Below, piece after piece: positions 24,851 through 35,300 of a stretch of DNA of 64,000 nt; the stretch's first letter is position 1, and each line of letters begins with the position of its first letter. The position numbers and the translations under genes were made by a program. The stretch comes from Nematostella vectensis (taxonomy: Eukaryota > Cnidaria > Anthozoa > Actiniaria > Edwardsiidae), in contig NC_064043.1 in the NCBI RefSeq assembly GCF_932526225.1, positions 15,374,085 through 15,438,084 on the forward strand, given 5' to 3'. The notes beneath the pieces were generated by a model. That model had not been told where the DNA came from. It saw only the letters and a program-made list of their open reading frames with translations, and did not search any database.

Positions 24851-25367
24851 TAAATAGGGTAGGTGGGGAGGGGGGGTTTAAATAGGAAAGGTAGGGGGGT
24901 TCTAATAGGGAAGAAATCACACCTCCTGCTCTGTGGGTTCTTTTCTCTGTAGAATTGTACCCAGTCTCAGTGGCCTGCACGCGGTACAAATAGTACACAG
25001 GTATGCTGTTGCCGGTGTTTTATCGCTGCCAGTAGTTTTTGCGCAAGCTGATTGTTCTCTGTGGAGGATAAATTACGCACCTATGGACCTTGTTTCTGTT
25101 ACCTAATTGCGCTCTCACTTGACGCGCGTAATAAGAATGAGAGTAGAGGGAAATGATTTCATGGATTATCATAGGCTCAGGAGGCTGGGCATACGCTTAA
25201 CAACGACCATCTGTTACATTTTAGAGCCTCGGTTCTTCTGGGTCCACCATTATCACAAATAGCAGGTGAATCCGTTTTTTCGCTATTCGCGCTTATACTG
25301 GTTTGGCTGGGCTTTAATCGAAGCAGTAATTAAAAGACATTTAAAAAAGTTTTACTGTTTTGCTTAC

Positions 25368-25544
25368 TCAGTTTTGGCGGTATGTAATATGGAACTAAGC
25401 GATCAGGCCATATGAACTTTGCTTTGTCCCAGACCCTTGCCTCTGCGACGTCTGGCCTTTTGTCGTGCAGAGGCCTGGACATAGCTTCTTGGACCTTAGT
25501 CAGGATGATGTCACCCTCGTCATCGTCATCATCTGTCAGAGGAC
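25368..25544 (-). CDS. Astacin prodomain exon
   Basis: The exon follows acceptor TTGATTGACAG and ends at donor CTGA|GTAAGC. It encodes an acidic stretch, then EGDIIL, which resembles the astacin propeptide F-x-G-D inhibitory motif, and then FIWPDRLVPYYIP, which resembles the start of the mature protease (W-P-x-x-x-V-P-Y). It ends in phase 1 and the next exon at 25058 is entered in the matching phase. There is no damage in this exon. Confidence 0.65.
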
Positions 25545-26223
25545 CTGTCAATCAAAAGTCGAAGGTAAATCACCACCTACAAGTGTTTTAAGTAACGGTA
25601 TTTCGAAAAAAGCAGTATATATTTGCACTTGAATTTTAAATATTAGACAGTTTATCAGGAGGTTTTACACCAAACATCTAGCCTCGTCTTCATGTAAGCA
25701 GTGTTAGATTATCGTATTCTTGAGGGCCGTAGCAATGGGTGGGGCACTGGGGGCATGTCCCCCCCTCTCATCTGATTTGTTTTTTAGAAAGAAAATGACC
25801 GGTGACTGCCCCCCCCCCCCCCCCCCCCCCCCCGCCCCCCGTGGCCTGCTACGGCTATGTTCTTCTTCTCTTTTGGTATCCCTTGTGAACGAGTATGATT
25901 GCCGCCAGTATTTATTTATGCACCCGCATGTTATGCGTGCCGTTGCCGTTTGCGGTGAGGCCGTTTCTCTTCGTGCCTACGGCGCCGCTCCCGTTCAAAT
26001 GTTTGTATCCCTTCCAATACTGCAGATCTCCATAGTGATCGGTTGCAGAAGATAGCCTCATAGGAGAACAGGTAATACCACAATACAAATCAAGACTAGA
26101 TTATCATATGGTTACTAAGGCTTAGGATTTCGTATTAAGGGTATATATGAATAGTCAATGAAACCCGTGATTTTTTGCACCAACTTCAAACTGTAAGTGC
26201 GAGTCTTGTGTTGCGTAGGAGAG
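25545..26223. other. Spacer with poly-C tract
   Basis: No exon was recognised here. A C-run at about 25808-25833 interrupts an otherwise ordinary sequence. The signal-peptide exon of the minus-strand astacin gene might lie here, but it was not identified. Confidence 0.4.
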
Positions 26224-26443
26224 TGTAGTATTTATGTATGTTAAGAACCTTGAACATTACGTGTTGGGCTGCCTGTGTTATGTTTATTGTTGTACAGCGG
26301 TTTTACTCCATAGAATCTCTAGGGGCAGCCATCTTGCTTAGTTTTCGGTTTAGTTTTACAAGCTGTAGATTTATGTTGATTAAAGCCTCAGTTTAGAGGC
26401 ATACCTTCTACTACAATTTAATCAACATATTTTCTGAAGTCCC

Positions 26444-29149
26444 ATGGATAAAGTACTGCGTCCTGAACGCCTAGAAACCGATCCAAATAGCAGCACGGCC
26501 CAGAAGGAATGGCTCCATTGGAAAAGGACCTTGGAGAATTTCGTACAAGTTCTACCTCAGACGGGCCTGGACAAGTTGACCGTTTTAACTAACTTTGTTT
26601 CTCCAACACTCTTCCAACACATCGAAGATTGTACGGAATACGATGCAGCAATTGAGGCGCTACAAGCCCTTTATGTTAGACCACGGAATGAGATCTTCGC
26701 TCGCCATCTACTTGCAACGAGACGCCAGCAACCATCGGAAAGCTTAGATGAGTACTTGCAAGCTCTGAAAACACTGAGTAAGGACTGTGATTTTAAGAGT
26801 GTAACCGCAGCGCAGTACAGCGAAGAGAGCATACGGGATGCGTTTATTACAGGTCTGCAATCCAACACAATCAGGCAACGATTGTTGGAGAACAAAACAC
26901 TTGATCTAAAGACTATGTTTGACCAGGCTCGAGCTCTGGAGTCAGCTATGAGGAGTTCAGAATCATATGGAGCACCACAGATACCTACAAATGCAGCACT
27001 ACCTTGTAACAGCACCTCATTGTCAGCAGAACAGCCTGACGAGTCTACTGTAGCTACAATGAAACCCGATAAAGCTACTTGCTTTTTCTGTGGAAACAAG
27101 AAACACCCTCGACCGAAGTGTCCTGCCCTGGAGGCTATTTGCAACAAGTGTCAAAAGAAAGGCCATTTTGCTAAAGTTTGTAAAGGAAAGGCGGTTCCAA
27201 AAGAAAGAGTTTCGGCAGCAACTTGGTCCCCGATACTCGCCACATTGACAGCTAACCCACCAAAATCCCTCTCTAAATCATGTGGTGTCGTCAATATCCA
27301 AGGATTGCAAGTCAAGGCCCTGTTTGACAGTGGGAGTAGTGAAAGCTATATCCATCCCAGTCTAGTAGAGCAAGCAAGTCTGACAGTCCAGCCCTCATCT
27401 AGTACCGTATCCATGGCAACCTCCTCGACAGGCGCCATCAAGGTTAGTGGTACTTGCACAGTTGATCTTACCTACCAAGGACGGAGATATGAAGGCCTCA
27501 AGTTTTCTGTACTCCCTGGGCTATGTGCAGACCTCATATTAGGAGTAGACTTTCAGTCAAAGCACGAAAGTGTCATCTTCCAGTACAAGGGCTCCGAACC
27601 GCCCCTCTCCGTCTGTAGCTTCAGCACTCTGAATGTAGACCCGCCTGAGCCATTTGCAAACCTGACAGCAGACTGTCATCCTATTGCCACAAAGTCACGC
27701 CGCTACAGCCAAGAAGATTCCACGTTCATTGATGAAGAAGTTAAGAGGCTGCTTAATGAAGGAATCATTGAGCCCAGTCGCTCTCCATGGCGAGCACAAG
27801 TTGTAGTAACCAAGGATGAGAATCACAAGAAGAGGCTAGTAATTGATTACTCACAGACCATCAACAGGTTTACCCTCCTCGACGCATTCCCATTACCACG
27901 AATAACCGACTTGGTTAACCAGATCGCCCAGTACAAAGTCTTCAGCACTATAGATCTACGCAGTGCTTATCATCAGATCCCTCTCAAAGATGAGGATAAA
28001 CCGTACACAGCATTCGAAGCTAGAGGTAACCTGTATCAGTTTAGCCGACTCCCATTCGGCGTCACCAACGGGGTGGCCTGCTTCCAGAGAGAGATGACTA
28101 AGTTTGTGGAAGAGAACAATCTCAAGGCGGTCTTCCCTTATCTCGACAACATCACAATCTGTGGGAAAGACCAAGAAGAGCATGATTCCAACCTTCAGAG
28201 TTTCCTTGAAGCTGCTAAGCGCAAGAACATCTGCTATAACAACGACAAGAGCCTCTTCTCCATCAGGCGTCTTCCTATCCTTGGATATGTGGTTGAGGAA
28301 GGGAATATCAGTCCAGACCCAGAACGTCTACGCCCTTTGCGAGAGCTACCCGTCCCAAGTGACTCAAAGTCTCTGAACAGATGCCTCGGATTGTTTTCCT
28401 ACTACTCACAATGGATACCCGCATACTCGGATCGAATCAAGCCAATAACCTCCTGCAAGGTTTTTCCATTACCCGAGCCCGCTGTCGCGGCCTTTGAGAG
28501 TATCAAGAAGACGGTGGAGGAAGCTTTTGTTAGTGCAATCGATGAAAGCATTCCATTTGAAGTTGAGACGGATGCTTCAGAGGTGGCATTAGCTGCCACT
28601 CTCAGCCAAAATGGGAGGCCAGTTGCATTCTTCTCAAGAGCCTTACAGGGCAGCGAGCTCAAGCACGCCTCAGTTGAGAAAGAGGCACAAGCGATTGTAG
28701 AAGCTGTCCGACACTGGAGGCACTTCCTAACAGGGAGGCACTTCACTCTTAAAACAGACCAGAAATCAGTATCTTACATGTTTGACCAGCGCCACAAAGG
28801 GAAGATCAAGAATGATAAGATCATGCGGTGGAAGATCGAACTCTCCTGCTATAGTTTCGATATCATTTACCGTCCTGGTAAAGAGAACATTCCACCCGAC
28901 ACTCTGTCCAGAGCTACTTGCGCCACGTTGAGTGAAGATCCCCTCTACCAGCTCCACGAGTCACTCTGTCATCCAGGGGTCACCCGACTCAACCACTTCG
29001 TACGCACCAAGAACCTCCCTTATTCCCTTGAGGAGATCAAGAGCATGACAAGTAAGTGTCCAGTTTGTTGTGAATGCAAACCACAGTTTCATCAACCTCC
29101 CAAAGTTCCTCTCATTAAGGCTACTAAACCTCCTCTTTCGAGAGGATAA
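26444..29149 (+). pseudogene. Gag-pol of LTR element 1, truncated in integrase
   Basis: A single open frame of 901 codons starts at the ATG 28 bp after the 5' LTR. In order it has: a gag-like helical region (about 1-200), two CCHC zinc knuckles (CFFCGNKKHPRPKC at about 213 and CNKCQKKGHFAKVC at about 232), protease DSGSS (about 297), reverse transcriptase with YLDN at 566-569 instead of Y-x-D-D, RNase H (ETDAS at about 709), and the integrase H-x4-H...CPVC zinc finger (about 840-880). The frame then ends at TAA 29147-29149. Protein-level similarity continues in another frame from about 29137. The Asn in the polymerase motif replaces the second catalytic aspartate of most elements. Confidence 0.85.
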
Positions 29150-30021
29150 ACATTTATTTCAAGGGCCCCTTGCCAAGTAACAATGGCAACAAGTTCTTCC
29201 TCAATGTGGTTGATGAATATTCAAGATTCCCTTTTGTCTTCCCTTGTCCTGATGTGTCTACGCCAACAGTGATCAAGTGTCTTACCTCCTTGTTTACGAT
29301 GTTCGGTATGCCAGCCTATGTACATTCGGACAGGGGCTCCTCCTTGATCAGCCAGGAACTGCGAGACTTCCTGAATGAAAAAGGGGTAGCCACAAGCAGG
29401 ACAACTGCTTACAATCCCGAAGGCAATGGGCAAGTGGAGAGGTATAATGGAGTGGTATGGAAGGCAATTTCAGCATCCCTGAAGTCTAAGAATCTGCCAG
29501 TAAAGCGCTGGCAAGAAGTCCTCCCTGATGTTCTACACTCCATTCGTTCTCTGTTGTGCACGGCTACCAATGAGACACCCCATGAGCGATTCTTCGGTTT
29601 TCCCAGGCGATCCTCTTCCGGATCTTCCATCCCAACATGGATGAGTGAGCCTGGACCGGTCCTACTCAAGCGTCACGTCCGTGCAAGCAAGACAGATCCG
29701 TTAGTTGATGAGGTGGAATTGCTTCAGGCGAATCCTCACTACGCCCATGTGCGCTATCCAGACGGCCGAGAAACAACAGTCTCTACCAAGCATCTTGCCC
29801 CCAAAGGTGAAGTACCAACAATGTACCCACTCCCTCAAGTTAAGCCTACTGTTCCAGGTGAGCATCACCCTGCTACTGGTAGTTCCCCACCTTCCTCGGA
29901 GATAGAAGTGGAGATAGGTGTGGGCGAAGAAGTGCCACAGGTCAGTACAGGTCTTGATGGGCAGCCTCCCTTGCGACGTTCGGAGAGGACCCGACGTCCA
30001 GTGGACAGACTTAACCTCTAA
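29137..30021 (+). pseudogene. Integrase core and C-terminus of element 1, out of frame
   Basis: This open stretch is shifted by one frame relative to gag-pol. It has FKGPLPS, VVDEYSRFPF, the second catalytic aspartate in HSDRGSS and the glutamate in GNGQVERYN, so it is the integrase core. The first catalytic aspartate, expected just before FKGP, is tyrosine (TAT). No slippery heptamer was seen in the 22-base overlap, so this is read as a mutation rather than programmed shifting. A C-terminal region ending RRSERTRRPVDRLNL follows. Confidence 0.8.
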
Positions 30022-30140
30022 CCGAGGGGTGAATGTAGTATTTATGTTACGTTAAGAACCTTGAACATTGAATGCCCCCGTGCTCAGACTTAACCTCTAA
30101 CAGAGGGGTGAATGTAGTATTTATGTATGTTAAGAACCTT
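30008..30140 (+). repeat. About 80-bp tandem duplication across the 3' LTR start
   Basis: ACTTAACCTCTAACMGAGGG plus GTGAATGTAGTATTTATG occurs at about 30008 and about 30088. The first 30 bp of the LTR are therefore present twice, once as an incomplete start at 30033 and once in the true 3' LTR at 30113. The polypurine tract is duplicated as well. Confidence 0.85.
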
Positions 30141-30324
30141 GAACATTACGTGTTGGGCTGCCTGTGTTATGTTTATTGTTGTACAGCGGTTTTACTCCAT
30201 AGAATCTCTAGGGGCAGCCATCTTGCTTAGTTTTCGGTTTAGTTTTACAAGCTGTAGATTTATGTTGATTAAAGCCTCAGTTTAGAGGCATACCTTCTAC
30301 TACAGAGAGATAAAATGAAAATGA

Positions 30325-30520
30325 AGCCCTAACTTTAAGCTCGTACACATCCATCGCGTCATGCCCGCCTTCCCCACTGATGCACTCCTGGGACCGACCA
30401 TGGCGCTTATACCAGGACATGACGTCACGCCCAGACAGACACTCGCCGCCATCGCGAACAGCGAACCCCGCGAAACCAAACCGCCGAGCAACGCGGGCGC
30501 ACATCAGCACCGGGTTTAGT
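30325..30520 (-). CDS. Exon of a secreted cysteine-containing protein (partial)
   Basis: Following a good acceptor (TTTCCTATTGCAG) at 30521, the minus strand encodes MCARVARRFGFAGFAVRDGG, then ECLSG, SQECISGEGG and DAMDVYELK. The pattern of a cysteine, GF-x-x-FAV-x-x-GGEC, a tyrosine, then C-x-x-G-x-GG and VY resembles a small extracellular module common in cnidarian secreted proteins (recollection, not searched). A possible donor (CTTAAA|GTTAGG) follows. LTR element 1 is inserted only about 20-30 bp beyond the exon end. No partner exons were found. Confidence 0.45.
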
Positions 30521-31439
30521 CTGCAATAGGAAACTTAAAGATGGACCTGCGGTGTAAAATACCCATGATGTGCGGGGACGCGCAGGGGCTGCACCTGCGG
30601 TAAAAAGGGCCGTGCCGGCCAGATGGCGACTCACTGTGTCATAAACACTTACACCTTGACCTAAAAAATGCGCACGATTTCTGCGCAGTTGAGAGATTGA
30701 AATAAACATTTGCTGAACGAAGACTTGCTCTTACTTTCTGGCTTGTATTTTTGTTCTCTTATTTTTAGCCGAAAACCTTTTAAAGTGGATTCATCTTATG
30801 ACAAAATACTCTGGTAAACAACAACATCAGCTCTTGTGTCAATAAAATTGTGAAGGATATAGATCGCAAAGTTGAATTTTAGAGTCGTTCGTTTGGTTTT
30901 GCCGTGGATAAATCATTTTGAAAGATCACTAAACCTTTTTGGAGTCTGTCATAGTCCACCGCATCAAGGAACTATCGAAAGAAACTGTCTTCGCATAGCG
31001 ATGAAGAAAAGGTTGTTGATAAGCTAAAGAAAAAGGACTTTCCTAAAACATACGGGAAAGAAAATGACGCTTTATTGATCTCTCCAAGGCCTGTGCACTC
31101 GATATCTAGCTTGAATGGGAATAAAAAGGAGATCAAAAAGTCATCATACTTGATGATGAATTTATTCCTTGTTTTGTGACATTTTGTTGCTCTATTTGTG
31201 GTTTCGGTTGATTCAAAATTTGTAAATAATTCGCTCAAAAGCTCGGCATATTCTTGTTCCCCTCTTATAATTTATAGCATATTGAGGAAGTCCTTTTTCG
31301 TAATTTTGATAGAAAACCGCTGCTGAAAGTACCGTATTTTACCAGAAAAACCTCGTACGAAAGTGATATTTTTTTCGACAGATAAAATGACTCTGTTTTA
31401 CCAGCTTCTTATTTATTTTACCGGCCATTTTCCTATTTA
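30521..31439. other. Intergenic, nothing recognised
   Basis: The sequence is GC-rich near 30540-30650 and AT-rich after that. Short frames on both strands show no family features. Confidence 0.4.
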
Positions 31440-31534
31440 ACAATTAGACTACGAGTTCGAGTTTTCTGTGAGTCAATAGATAGTCAACGAGGAGCGTAGC
31501 GCCTAGAAAAACGAGAACGAGTAGTCTAATTGTT
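31440..31534. repeat. Foldback (inverted repeat) about 94 bp
   Basis: CAATTAGACTAC at 31440 is matched by GTAGTCTAATTG at about 31523. Pairing continues through GAGTTCGAGTTTTC against GAAAAACGAGAACGA with a few mismatches. The loop contains TCAATAGATAGTCAACGAGG. Confidence 0.75.
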
Positions 31535-31535
31535 T

Positions 31536-31712
31536 TAGTATAAATCCACTCACATACTACCTTCGAATAGCTGACGATTTTAATAATAATTAATGGTGTT
31601 TTTGTGAAAAACGCCGGTTTTTTCGCTACTCGCTTTCTTTCGCTCAATAGATAGTGAGTACGGGAGCCAATCAAATTGCAGGATCCGTGATAGTATGTGA
31701 GTAGATTTATAG
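31536..31712. mobile_element. MITE-like element with 21-bp inverted ends
   Basis: TATAAATCCACTCACATACT near 31539 is the inverted partner of AGTATGTGAGTAGATTTATA near 31692, giving terminal inverted repeats about 170 bp apart, flanked by TA. Its interior shares a TCAATAGATAGT segment with the adjacent foldback, suggesting a composite or related pair. There is no coding capacity. Confidence 0.6.
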
Positions 31713-32312
31713 CGGAGCCAGCGCGGCCATAGGCCGCGCGCGGAGCCCCATAGGTATAGAAATGGTCTATAACTTGGCGACTCAGTTTTTGTGGTCAATG
31801 ACGTCATTGTCACAAGCTGCCAGCCAGCCAGCCATCCATCCAGCCAGCCGCGATCTGCCTCGGCACAGGCCTCCAGAGCGCGCAAAACAATATGGCGGAC
31901 GCTGCTAGAGTATTTCTGCCCCTCAAAAACACACACGAAAACTGACTGCAGAAGAGCCAAGAATTGTCGAAAAAGAAGTGCCTGAAAAGAATCATTCGTG
32001 GGAATGCTAACCACGGATATGAACTTGTCTAATTATGTGCAAAAGACTGTGTAAAAGCATGGTTGAAAGTTTTGAAGAGTCAAGTCTTGTGCTCGAGTCA
32101 AGGTCAGGTGAAATGTCAGGTGAAATGTCAGAGTAAGCCACAAGATAAAGAAAGAAAAAAACAAGCTAATTTTACAGACACCTTCTCCGACAAGTGCTCC
32201 TATGTATTTGTTTTTGCACTGGCAGATGTAGGTAAGTTGGCGTATTGTATTTAAGTACTTAGCGGAACGATCTTTCGGAGTTGTTTTGTTTTCAAACTTT
32301 GAACACCTTTTT
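31713..32312. other. Unique sequence, no gene seen
   Basis: This stretch contains a CCAGCCAGCC/CATCCATCC low-complexity patch (31815-31850), a possible TATGGCGGAC element (31890) and a short TCAGGTGAAATG direct repeat (32104-32130). No protein-coding evidence was found. Confidence 0.4.
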
Positions 32313-35300
32313 TGTAATGTTTGGGATTCCTGTTTGTATGACCGCAAGGTTTTCTGGGTAACAGCAATAAACAACGAGAGTCCGCCATTACTGTTTATTC
32401 GTTTTGATCCTAAGGTTTTTCTCAAATACATTACATTTTTTGGCGACGAGGATTTCGGAAATGGCAACCTACGGCAAAATAGACGAATTCGACAGAGATT
32501 CTGATTCATGGGAACAGTATATCGAGCGTCTAAACTTCTATTTTGAAGCAAATGGAGTAACTACGTCTGACGATGACTTGAAAATACGCCGTGCAATCCT
32601 CCTCAGTTCGGTAGGGAAAAAAACCTACAAATTAATGTCTGATCTGCTGGCCCCAGCGAAACCTGGAGAGAAATCTTATGCTGACTTGTGCACCTTGGTA
32701 AAGAGCCATTTCAACCCAAAACCGAGTGAAAGCGTGCAACGGCACAAGTTCAATAACCGTTTCAGATTGAGCGGGGAGAACGTGTCTGACTTTGTAGCGG
32801 CTCTACGAAACATGGCAGAATACTGCAATTTTGGTGGCAGTCTGGAAAATATGCTGCGTGATCGTCTGGTGTCTGGAATTAACAATGAAAGAATCCAAAG
32901 GCGTTTGCTATCAGAAGAGAACTTAACTTTCAAAAAAGCTTACGACATTGCTTCGTCTATGGAAACGACCGCACAGCACATGGCCGATCTTCAATCTGCT
33001 CCTTCTACGTTAAGTTCAACGTCTGCATCTGTAAAAAAGGTCAGTTCTTCGCCCTTACCGCGTTCTAAAAGCGAAAATAAAGAGTGTTATCGTTGTGGAA
33101 AAAATCACCACCCGTCAAAATGTCGTTTCAAGGAGGCCACGTGCCATTATTGTAAAAAGAAAGGACATATTGTTGCCAAATGTCTCAAAAAAGCAAAAAA
33201 GTCGTCCGAGACAACCAAGCCAAATTCAAACCACCATCCAAAACAAGGGAAACCAGCAATTCATGTCCTGGATACTGATAAAGAAATAGAAGATGAAGAT
33301 ATATATCCATTGTTTGCTGTCAGTCAAGGCAACCGCCAAAATCCGTATTTAGTAGATGTTGAATTAAATGGTCTTAAAGTTCAAATGGAACTGGACACTG
33401 GTGCATCACTTTCAGTAATCGGAGAGGACATTTTTGATCAATTGAAGAACATTGAGGGTTCATCTCTCAATCTGCAAGATACCAAGCTAACCTTGAAAAC
33501 ATACACCGGGGAGACAATTCCAGTTTTAGGAAAGCTTGTAGTGGAAGTCAAGTACAAGGACTTCTTTGAACACTTGCCAGTTATAGTTGTACAAGGCAAG
33601 GTGCCCAGTCTCTTTGGACGAGATTGGTTACAACATGTTAAGTTGTCATGGCCAGAGATTTTCCTAGTTCAAGTTGTATCCCCTGATGTGTCTGACCTGC
33701 TAAAGAAACATGAAAATTTATTCAAGGAAGGACTAGGGACAATTCAAGGAGTGAAAGCAAAGATATACGTTGATCCTCAAGCCAAACCCAAGTACTTCAA
33801 ACCTCGCACGTTAGAATATGCACGACGTCAGAAGGTAGAGAGAGAATTGGACCGTTTGTTAGAAGAAGGAACAATTCGTCCAGTTCAATTTTCGGAATGG
33901 GCAACACCCATTGTGCCCATTGTCAAATCTGATGAGTCTATACGCATTTGTGGAGACTTCAAAGTTACTTTGAACCAAGTTAGCAAACTTGACAATTACC
34001 CAATTCCTAAAACAGAGGATCTGCTAGCTCAACTTGGAGGTGGAGTGCAGTTTACAAAACTAGATCTGAGTCAAGCTTATCAACAACTTGAGTTAGATGA
34101 AGAATCAAAGAAGTACACCACTATCACCACTCATAAAGGCCTATTTGAGTACAATAGACTGTGCTACGGCATTGCCTCAGCCCCTGGGATTTTCCAACGC
34201 ACAATGGAAAATTTACTGCAGGGTATTCCGAATGTTGTAGTACGAATAGATGATATTCTCATTGCCGGTAAGACATCAGCAGATCATCTCAAAAGTCTAA
34301 CAGAAGTCCTGTCACGTCTGGACAAAGCTGGCGTCCGTCTTAAACGTTCGAAGTGCATTTTTCAAGCACCTGAAGTCACTTACCTGGGACACCGCATAGA
34401 CAAAGATGGTATCCACCCCCTTGACGAGAAAATCAAAGCAATTCAAGAGTCACCGAGACCTTCTAATCTGAAAGAACTGCAAGCCTTTTTAGGCATGCTT
34501 AACTATTACGCTTGTTACATACCTAACATCACTACAATACTATCTCCTTTACATCAGCTGTTAGTCAAAGACACACCTTGGAACTGGAGTGAAGCACATG
34601 AAAAATCTTGGAACCAAGCCAAGTCCACACTTCACTCTTCACAACTTCTAGTGCATTACAGCTTGGAAAGAGAGTTAACCCTTGCTTGTGACGCATCACC
34701 ATATGGTCTTGGTTGTGTTATTTCACATGTGATGGATGATGGGACTGAACGTCCTATTTCATATGCCTCACGTACTCTGTCCCCAGCCGAAAAGAACTAT
34801 TCACAGCTCGACAAAGAGGCAGCAGCCATCATGTTCGGGGTGAGGAAGTTCCACTCATACTTATATGGACGGAGTTTTACCATCTACACTGATCACAAAC
34901 CCCTGCTGGGTCTGCTACAGTCAACTAAACAAATACCGACCTCAGCCTCACCACGCATATTGAGGTGGGCGGTATTCCTGTCAGGCTACTCATACACTTT
35001 AGTATATCGAGAAGGCCAGAAAAATGGTAATGCCGATGGCCTGAGCCGGCTGCCATTGCCACATGAAACCAGAAATGTTCCAGTGCCTGGCGACATTATG
35101 TTTGTAATGAATCATCTTGAAGTCAACACACCCGTTAAAGTCAAGGACATTGAGCGTTGGACCTCAAAAGATCCTATTCTTAGTGCAGTACGACACCAAG
35201 TAATGTCCGGTTGGCCCAATTCAAATGATCGCATTGAGTTCAAGCCCTACTCTGATAGAAAGCACCAACTTAGCTGTCAGGATGGCTGTCTACTCTGGGG

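Larger units (their letters stand above)
20788..25544 (-). pseudogene. Astacin metalloproteinase with TSP1 and C-type lectin modules, probable pseudogene
   Basis: Minus-strand exons can be followed by GT-AG sites and matching phases: 25544-25368 (prodomain), 25058 to about 24935 (catalytic N-terminal part), 24548-24423 (zinc site), 24052-23819 (Met-turn), 23676-23497 (TSP1), 23325-23137 and 22515-22338 (C-type lectin), about 22145-21978 (TSP1) and 20989-20788 (TSP1). Astacins are secreted zinc endopeptidases; TSP1 and lectin modules usually mediate matrix or glycan binding. In-frame TGA codons occur at 24967-24969 and 24457-24459. The conserved glycine/cysteine segment expected between the second and third exons was not found. 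The signal-peptide exon was not located. The phase between the lectin and the next TSP1 exon does not match, so a small exon may be missed or the last two exons may belong to another transcript. Confidence 0.7.
26224..30304 (+). mobile_element. LTR retroelement 1, Ty3/Gypsy type
   Basis: Two 192-bp LTRs (26224-26415 and 30113-30304) start TGTAGTATTT and end CTACTACA. Read side by side they are identical. The 5-bp target duplication GAGAG flanks the element on both sides. The LTRs contain a GCCATCTTG motif and an ATTAAAG stretch. A purine-rich AGAGGGGTGAA precedes the 3' LTR. No standard tRNA primer site was recognised after the 5' LTR. Coding runs gag, protease, reverse transcriptase, RNase H and integrase; the integrase is broken by a frameshift near 29130. 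Identical LTRs mean a very recent insertion, probably driven by proteins from another copy (inference). Confidence 0.93.

Noticed and set aside
24457-24969. Selenocysteine reading of the two astacin TGA codons
   Set aside because: Astacins are not selenoproteins, the TGA positions are not cysteine sites, and another part of the domain is missing.
29128-29149. Programmed frameshift in element 1 integrase
   Set aside because: No X-XXY-YYZ heptamer in the short overlap, and the break falls inside a conserved catalytic region that is also mutated.
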